DNA from: Pontibacillus chungwhensis
GTDB taxonomy: Bacteria > Bacillota > Bacilli > Bacillales > BH030062
Length of the DNA stretch: 64,000 nt
NCBI RefSeq assembly: GCF_030166655.1
Contig: NZ_CP126446.1
Coordinates: 2,790,001 to 2,854,000, forward strand
Reading direction: 5' to 3'
Shown: positions 59,222 through 64,000 of the stretch, piece by piece
How positions within the stretch are numbered: the first letter of the stretch is position 1
Layout: each line of letters starts with the position of its first letter
Notes under the pieces: model-generated
Databases searched by the model: none
The model's input: only the letters and a program-made list of their open reading frames with translations
Told to the model about the DNA's origin: nothing
Program-made: the position numbers and the translations under genes

Positions 59222-59512
59222 TTACGGTAGTTTAATCTGTTTGTTCTCGTCTGATTCTCTGTAAATAACGATCGTATTTCCAATAATTTGAACGATTTCC
59301 GCTTCGGTTCCTTCACCAATTTCTTTCGCTACTTCATCTTTATCTTCAAAGCAGTTCTGTAGAATGCTGATCTTGATTAACTCTCTTTTTTCTAATACGT
59401 CAGAGATTTGATCAATCATATTTTCATTTACACCCGTTTTCCCAACTTGGAATATGGGATTGAGATGGTGTGCCTTTGAGCGTAAAAATCGTTTTTGTTT
59501 TCCAGTTAACAT
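59222..59512 (-). CDS. yhbY: CRM-domain RNA-binding protein YhbY
   Basis: A 96-aa CRM (KH-like) domain protein (YqeI) associated with pre-50S ribosomes. 'KRFLRSKAHHLNPIFQVGKTG' holds the GxxG-like loop. It overlaps the end of aroE by 7 nt and sits 14 nt before nadD. Confidence 0.92.
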   Translation of the reverse strand: MLTGKQKRFLRSKAHHLNPIFQVGKTGVNENMIDQISDVLEKRELIKISILQNCFEDKDEVAKEIGEGTEAEIVQIIGNTIVIYRESDENKQIKLP

Positions 59513-60354
59513 GTTGTATCACCTTTCAGTTGCTGTTCAAATTTAGTTAAAATATGGTCTGCCTCAACAGACATTCCTGTCCATTGTTCAAAAGCTAATG
59601 CTGCCTGATAAATGAGCATACCATGACCGTGTAAAACACGAGCGCCTTTACTTGAGGCTTCTATTAATAAGGAAGTCTCAAATGGCTTGTATACAATATC
59701 ACTAACAATAGCACGATCTCTTACATTTCTTAAAGAAATAATTTGGTTATCCTCGTTGGGACTCATTCCCACCGAAGTTGTCTGAACGATGAGGTCATAT
59801 GTTGAGAGCTCATTTTCAGCTTCAGCAAGCGAGAGAACTGAAGAATGCGTTCCTTCACAGCGAAGGCTGAGTAATGCTTCTCCACGTGATGCTGTTCGAT
59901 TCGCAATATCAATGACAGGACAACCAACCTCACTTAATGCTCTGTAGATTCCTCTGGCAGCCCCGCCTGCTCCAAGGAGCAAAACACGCGTCTCGTTTAA
60001 TTTAGTATCAGGGTATTGTTCAAGAAGAGAGCGAACGTACCCTCTTCCATCGGTATTGTAACCAATCCACTTTCCGTCTTTGACATGAACCGTATTAACT
60101 GCCCCAACAGATGACGCGTATTCATCCACTTCGTCCAGATAAGGGATAATCTCTTCTTTATAAGGAACAGTTACATTAAACCCATCTACTTCTACCAATT
60201 TTAAAGCATGAAGCTGGTCCCTTAATAATTCCGGGCTTGTCTCGAAAATTCGGTAAGCTCCTTGTTGACTATGCTGATGAAGAAAGTGTTCATGGATCCA
60301 AGGAGATTTAGAATGCTTAGCGGGATAGCCGACGAGGCCAAATAAATACCCCAT
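59506..60354 (-). CDS. aroE: Shikimate dehydrogenase
   Basis: NADPH-dependent reduction of 3-dehydroshikimate in aromatic amino-acid synthesis (282 aa). Substrate motifs SKSPWIHE and FNVTVPYKEEI, nucleotide-binding LLLGAGGAARGI. ATG at 60354 has GGAGG 8 nt upstream; the GTG at 60369 overlaps this site. Placement among ribosome-assembly genes is conserved in Bacillales. Confidence 0.95.
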   Translation of the reverse strand: MGYLFGLVGYPAKHSKSPWIHEHFLHQHSQQGAYRIFETSPELLRDQLHALKLVEVDGFNVTVPYKEEIIPYLDEVDEYASSVGAVNTVHVKDGKWIGYNTDGRGYVRSLLEQYPDTKLNETRVLLLGAGGAARGIYRALSEVGCPVIDIANRTASRGEALLSLRCEGTHSSVLSLAEAENELSTYDLIVQTTSVGMSPNEDNQIISLRNVRDRAIVSDIVYKPFETSLLIEASSKGARVLHGHGMLIYQAALAFEQWTGMSVEADHILTKFEQQLKGDTTC

Positions 60355-60372
60355 AGATAAACCCTCCACCTA

Positions 60373-61473
60373 TTAAATTAATGAGGATCGAAGAGAAACA
60401 CGAACCCCTTCTGGTAAATGCGCCGTTACTGTCACGCCACCATGTGGCACAGTAATCCAGCCAAGACCTGAGAATACAATGTCCGTCTTATCTTCTACTA
60501 CTTGAAAACTGTGAGCCTTTAAAGGAGGCAATTGAGACTTTGTTTCCTGGTCCGGAGGAGAAAGGAGTTCTCCTAAATGATTCTCATATAATTCATCCGC
60601 TTTTTCGAGCTTCGTACGGTGAATATTCAGTTGATTAGAGAAGTAGCATACGAAAGAGTGCTTATCCCCTTTGTTAAAATCGAGGCGCGCTAGCCCTCCA
60701 AAGTATAAGGTCTGGTCTTCATTTAATTGATAAACACGCGGCTTAATTTCCTTTTGAGGTGTAATGACTTTCAGATCTTTATCTGAGACATAATGAGCCA
60801 TCTGATGTCGGTTAATAACACCTGGAGTATCAAATAGAGATGATCTCTCATCCAATGGTATATCAATAAAGCCAAGCGTTGTGCCTGGGAAGTAAGACGT
60901 CGTAATGGCTTCTTTTTCCCCTGTAGAATCTTGTATTAAGTGATTAATGAACGTAGACTTCCCAACGTTCGTACACCCGACAACATAAACGTCTTTCTTC
61001 TTACGATGCTCTTCAATAGCTTCAGATGCTTCTTGCATTCCTTCACCAGTCTTTGCAGAAACAAGGAAGACATCGTTCACTTTCAGGCCTTGCTCTTTTG
61101 CAAGCCGTCTCATCCATTGCTTTACCTTGTTGTGATTGACTGATTTAGGAAGTAAGTCAACTTTATTGCCAACCAATATAATCGGCTTATTTCCAGTAAA
61201 GCGAGGCAATCCTTGAATGAAACTTCCGTTAAAATCAAAGATATCCATTACTTTCACAATCATTCCATCGGTATCACGAATTTGATTTAACATACGCAGG
61301 AAGTCGTCATCCGTTAAATCTACGTCTTGTACTTCATTATAATGTTTCAGACGAAAGCATCGCTTACAAATAACCTCTTCTCGCTCTAGAGCAGAAGGAG
61401 GAGCATATCCAGGAGCTTTAGGATCTTCCGTTTGAATTTCAGCTCCACATCCATAACAAATTACTTTTTCCAT
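60373..61473 (-). CDS. yqeH: Ribosome biogenesis GTPase YqeH
   Basis: Circularly permuted GTPase (366 aa) needed for 30S assembly. N-terminal zinc finger C6/C9 and C36/C39, then motifs in permuted order: G4 NKVDLLP, G5 SAKTGEG, G1 GCTNVGKSTFIN, G3 DTPGV, and a C-terminal RNA-binding part. It overlaps yqeG by 13 nt. Confidence 0.96.
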   Translation of the reverse strand: MEKVICYGCGAEIQTEDPKAPGYAPPSALEREEVICKRCFRLKHYNEVQDVDLTDDDFLRMLNQIRDTDGMIVKVMDIFDFNGSFIQGLPRFTGNKPIILVGNKVDLLPKSVNHNKVKQWMRRLAKEQGLKVNDVFLVSAKTGEGMQEASEAIEEHRKKKDVYVVGCTNVGKSTFINHLIQDSTGEKEAITTSYFPGTTLGFIDIPLDERSSLFDTPGVINRHQMAHYVSDKDLKVITPQKEIKPRVYQLNEDQTLYFGGLARLDFNKGDKHSFVCYFSNQLNIHRTKLEKADELYENHLGELLSPPDQETKSQLPPLKAHSFQVVEDKTDIVFSGLGWITVPHGGVTVTAHLPEGVRVSLRSSLI

Positions 61474-61991
61474 TCTTTATCCTCCCAATTGAGCATTCCA
61501 CGACTTCTCATCCAACCTAAAATTTGTCGTTCGATCTTACGATTCACCTTTGTCCATAATCCATCTGTCTGAACAATAGGTACAACGAGTACTGTGTGGA
61601 AATCAGCCCGATTACCGCCTAACACATCTGTTAAAAGCTGATCCCCTACGACCACAATCTCTTCTTTATTTAAATTCATTTCTCTTTTTGCTTTACGGAA
61701 CGCTTTCCCTAACGGTTTCCTTGCACTATGAATGAATGGAATATTTAAGGGTTCAGAGAAAAACGTTACACGACTTTCATTATTATTGGATACAACAGTT
61801 ACTTGAATATCGTTTTCTTTCATTAATTTAAACCACTGGATAATTTCTGGGGTTGCATCAGCTTGATCCCAAGCAACCAGCGTATTATCCAAGTCTGTAA
61901 TAATGCCTTTGATTCCACGTTCCTTTAGCTCTGAAGGTTTGATTTCAAATACAGATTGAACGTGTTCATCTGGCAGAAACTTTTTTAACAC
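61461..61991 (-). CDS. yqeG: HAD-superfamily phosphatase YqeG
   Basis: HAD subfamily IIIA phosphatase (176 aa). Motif I DLDNTLVAWD, motif II VVSNNNES and motif IV VVGDQLLTDVLGGN are complete. Related proteins include the mitochondrial phosphatidylglycerophosphate phosphatase; the substrate here is not known. GTG start with AGAGGTG upstream. First gene of the eight-gene operon. Confidence 0.92.
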   Translation of the reverse strand: MLKKFLPDEHVQSVFEIKPSELKERGIKGIITDLDNTLVAWDQADATPEIIQWFKLMKENDIQVTVVSNNNESRVTFFSEPLNIPFIHSARKPLGKAFRKAKREMNLNKEEIVVVGDQLLTDVLGGNRADFHTVLVVPIVQTDGLWTKVNRKIERQILGWMRSRGMLNWEDKEWKK

Positions 61992-62168
61992 CTCTTAATC
62001 ACCTCTTCTTTTGCTATTTACCGTACATTTGGACCACCTATCCATGATATAAAATTTATCATTCCCTTTCAAAAGAAAGTTTACTTTTATTAAAAGAAAA
62101 GCATATTTTATGCCTTTTTTGCTTAAGAAGAAGAAAAACCGTTCGACAAATTCCTACAACATTTCGAT

Positions 62169-62267
62169 TGTGGATAACTCTATACACAAAACACACAACG
62201 TTCCCATCCTATTTGTGTACAAATTTACCAGTTTACCCACAACTTATATACAGGTGGGTGTGGATAT
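62169..62267. promoter_or_regulatory. DnaA-box cluster between yqeG and sda
   Basis: One perfect box TGTGGATAA (62169-62177, complement of TTATCCACA) and five sites one base from TTATMCACA: CTATACACA (62180), TGTGTACAA (62214), TTACCCACA (62233), TTATATACA (62244) and TGTGGATAT (62259). Six within 99 nt is far above chance. In B. subtilis the sda promoter is controlled by DnaA through such boxes. The rest of the 61992-62413 gap shows no gene. Confidence 0.8.
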
Positions 62268-62413
62268 GCATGGTGTTGTGGGGCAATATGATTCATGATA
62301 CATTTAGTTCACACTAAAACAAAACATAATCTTATCACATATAAGTACGAATCTACATAGGCAAGTAAAATTATTCGCGGGAGGTGTCAGCCAACACTTT
62401 GTTGGTGATCGCT

Positions 62414-62554
62414 ATGGAACATTTATCAGATGAATTACTCATAGAGTCATACTATAAAGCCACAGAACTTAACCTCAGCGCAGAATTTATTAAGCTCATT
62501 GAAGAGGAATTACAACGTCGATCAATCATTCAGAATATTAAGCGAACAAGCTAA
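62414..62554 (+). CDS. sda: Sporulation checkpoint inhibitor Sda
   Basis: A 46-aa helical-hairpin protein starting [20 protein letters not shown]. Sda binds the histidine kinase KinA and stops entry into sporulation when replication is disturbed. The N-terminal [15 protein letters not shown] block matches the B. subtilis protein as I remember it. GGTGAT overlaps the usual SD position, while a stronger GGGAGGTG (62379-62386) lies 27 nt away behind a small hairpin. In-frame TTG/GTG codons at 62399, 62402 and 62405 are alternative starts. Confidence 0.92.
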   Translation: MEHLSDELLIESYYKATELNLSAEFIKLIEEELQRRSIIQNIKRTS

Positions 62555-62556
62555 AC

Positions 62557-62592
62557 AAGCCGCCTATTGCTACGTGCAATGGGCTTTTTTTA
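62557..62592 (+). terminator. Terminator of sda
   Basis: AAGCC...ATTGC pairs with GCAAT...GGCTT around TACGT, followed by a T tract. Confidence 0.75.
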
Positions 62593-62632
62593 TATTCACA
62601 AAATCGTCACAGTCTTTTTAAATAGTATAAAG

Positions 62633-62662
62633 TTGCTTCTTACCTCTTTTTTTTATTACAAT
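62633..62662 (+). promoter_or_regulatory. Possible promoter of the mrp operon
   Basis: TTGCTT and TACAAT are 18 nt apart, about 80 nt before the mrpA start codon. The -35 is weak. Confidence 0.35.
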
Positions 62663-62742
62663 GGAGTGGATATTAGCATCTTGAAAACCGTATGTTAAAA
62701 GGGTACATTCTTTTATTCATATCGAGGGAGGACTTAGACTGA

Positions 62743-64000
62743 ATGTTAACCGCTATTTTTTTACCACTGATTTTAGCACTGTTTATCCCATTCCTGAGTA
62801 AATGGAAAAACTCCATTCATACAGGGTGGTTTGTGCTACCTATTCCCTTTAGTATATTTGTTTACCTTATCACTCAGGTAGGTACACAATTTTCCCCTTT
62901 TGAGCGATCGTACGCTTGGATCCCGTCACTACAAATCAATTTTGACTTGTATTTAGACGGCCTTAGTTTACTATTTGGTTTGCTCATTAGTGGTATTGGT
63001 TCACTTGTTGTACTGTACTCTATCTACTATTTACATAAAAGTGAGCAACTAGGTCATTTTTACGTGTACTTACTCATGTTTATGGCAGCCATGTTCGGTG
63101 TCGTATTCTCTGATAACGTATTTGCACTTTATACGTTTTGGGAACTTACTTCCCTTTCTTCCTTTCTTCTAATCGGATACTGGAATCACAGGAAGGGCTC
63201 AAGGTACGGGGCGTTAAAATCAATGTTGATTACCGTATTTGGAGGCCTTAGTTTACTGGGTGGACTATTACTGTTAACCATTGTCACGGATACCACGAGT
63301 ATTCAAGCTATGATGGATCAGAAAGAAACAATTGTGAATAGCCCTCAATTCGGGTGGATCTTAGGATTCGTTTTCTTGGGTGCTTTTACAAAATCCGCAC
63401 AGTTCCCATTCCATATCTGGCTACCTGACGCAATGGAAGCTCCTACTCCTGTTAGTGCATACCTTCACTCAGCCACGATGGTTAAAGCCGGTATCTTTTT
63501 AATTGCTCGCTTTTTACCTATCTTCTCGATGAATGAATGGTTCTTTATTATCGTTAGCACAGTAGGAATTGTGACATTATGCTGGGGCTCCTATATGGCA
63601 GTTCGTCAAACAGACCTGAAAGGGATCTTGGCGTTCTCTACAATTAGTCAACTTGGTATGATTATGGCCATGCTTGGATTTGGAACAAAAGTAGCCGTCT
63701 TTGCTGCTGTCTTCCACATTTTAAACCACGCTACATTTAAAGGTAGCTTGTTCATGGTCGCCGGAATTATTGACCACGAAACAGGGACGCGTGATATCCG
63801 CAAATTGGGCGGACTCATGACCCTTATGCCAATCACAGCTACACTGGCTGTTTTTGGAACCTTTTCTATGGCAGGGGTACCTTTACCGTTCTTAAACGGA
63901 TTTTATAGTAAAGAACTCTTCTTTGATGCCGCACTTCATTTAGAAGCAGAAGGGCTTGCGCATACATTGGCTACGCTCATTCCATACCTGGCTGTTTTTG
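62743..64000 (+). CDS. mrpA: Na+/H+ antiporter subunit A (MrpA), 5' part
   Basis: First ~419 codons of a large antiporter subunit, cut by the window end. MrpA belongs to the multi-subunit Mrp cation/proton antiporter, related to complex I subunit NuoL, and supports growth at high pH and sodium. Visible are many TM helices, the conserved FWELTSLSSFLLIGYW, KSAQFPFHIWLPDAMEAPTPVSAYLHSATMV (positions ~225-255) and HILNHATFKGSLFM. GGGAGG lies upstream of the ATG. mrpB-G would be expected to follow. Confidence 0.93.
   Translation, partial: MLTAIFLPLILALFIPFLSKWKNSIHTGWFVLPIPFSIFVYLITQVGTQFSPFERSYAWIPSLQINFDLYLDGLSLLFGLLISGIGSLVVLYSIYYLHKSEQLGHFYVYLLMFMAAMFGVVFSDNVFALYTFWELTSLSSFLLIGYWNHRKGSRYGALKSMLITVFGGLSLLGGLLLLTIVTDTTSIQAMMDQKETIVNSPQFGWILGFVFLGAFTKSAQFPFHIWLPDAMEAPTPVSAYLHSATMVKAGIFLIARFLPIFSMNEWFFIIVSTVGIVTLCWGSYMAVRQTDLKGILAFSTISQLGMIMAMLGFGTKVAVFAAVFHILNHATFKGSLFMVAGIIDHETGTRDIRKLGGLMTLMPITATLAVFGTFSMAGVPLPFLNGFYSKELFFDAALHLEAEGLAHTLATLIPYLAVF

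Overview
This window is a chromosomal stretch of an endospore-forming Bacillaceae. Gene content and order follow the Bacillus subtilis 'yqg-yqf-yqe-com' segment almost gene for gene: yqgB, yqfZ, ispG, yqfX, yqfT, nfo, cshB, ispH, yqfO, trmK, cccA, sigA, dnaG, ppsR, ccpN, recO, era, dgkA, ybeY, pgpH, phoH, yqfD, yqfC, floA, yqeZ, yqeY, rpsU, yqeW, mtaB, rsmE, prmA, dnaJ, dnaK, grpE, hrcA, hemW, lepA, spoIIP, gpr, rpsT, holA, comEC, comEB, comEA, comER, yqeM to yqeG, sda. Sporulation genes (spoIIP, gpr, yqfC, yqfD, sda), very strong Shine-Dalgarno sequences and frequent GTG/TTG starts fit this. A Mrp antiporter gene at the right edge, two Na/Pi symporters and acidic linkers (cytochrome c-550, YqfX) suggest a marine, halophilic or alkaliphilic member, but the genus cannot be fixed from the sequence alone.

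Layout. 1-16 kb: Na/Pi symporter, chemoreceptor, NfeD protein, the two iron-sulfur isoprenoid enzymes IspG and IspH, DNA repair (Nfo), RNA helicase CshB, a lytic transglycosylase, YqfO and TrmK, and cytochrome c-550. 16-24 kb: dnaG-sigA, ccpN-ppsR, recO-yqzL-era. 23-34 kb: dgkA/ybeY/pgpH/phoH/yqfD/yqfC, then the envelope-stress operon yqeZ-floA behind a sigma-W-type promoter, then rpsU-yqeY. 34-45 kb: deoC, mtaB, rsmE, prmA, and the class I heat-shock cluster hrcA-grpE-dnaK(-dnaJ) with a perfect CIRCE operator. 45-56 kb: lepA, sporulation genes spoIIP and gpr (the latter behind a sigma-G-type promoter), rpsT, holA, and the DNA-uptake genes comEA-EB-EC. 56-62 kb: the overlapping yqeG-yqeH-aroE-yhbY-nadD-yqeK-rsfS-yqeM operon, then sda and mrpA.

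Regulatory sites visible in the sequence include CIRCE, sigma-A, sigma-W and sigma-G promoters, a cluster of DnaA boxes upstream of sda, and about 25 rho-independent terminators, many shared by convergent genes. Three tiny genes (sda, yqzM, yqzL) were placed by inspection.

The most unusual content lies between genes. Three dispersed elements (34.3, 34.5 and 50.6 kb) have a similar core of about 95 nt enclosed in long nested inverted arms. The inner arms align between copies but differ at more than half of their positions, and each difference is matched on the opposite arm. A half copy lacking the core sits beside the first. A second repeat family forms an array of about four hairpin units between lepA and yqxA. 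Compared with B. subtilis, glyQS, cdd, yqxD and yqfQ are missing from their usual slots. No rRNA, tRNA, CRISPR array, transposase or prophage gene was found.
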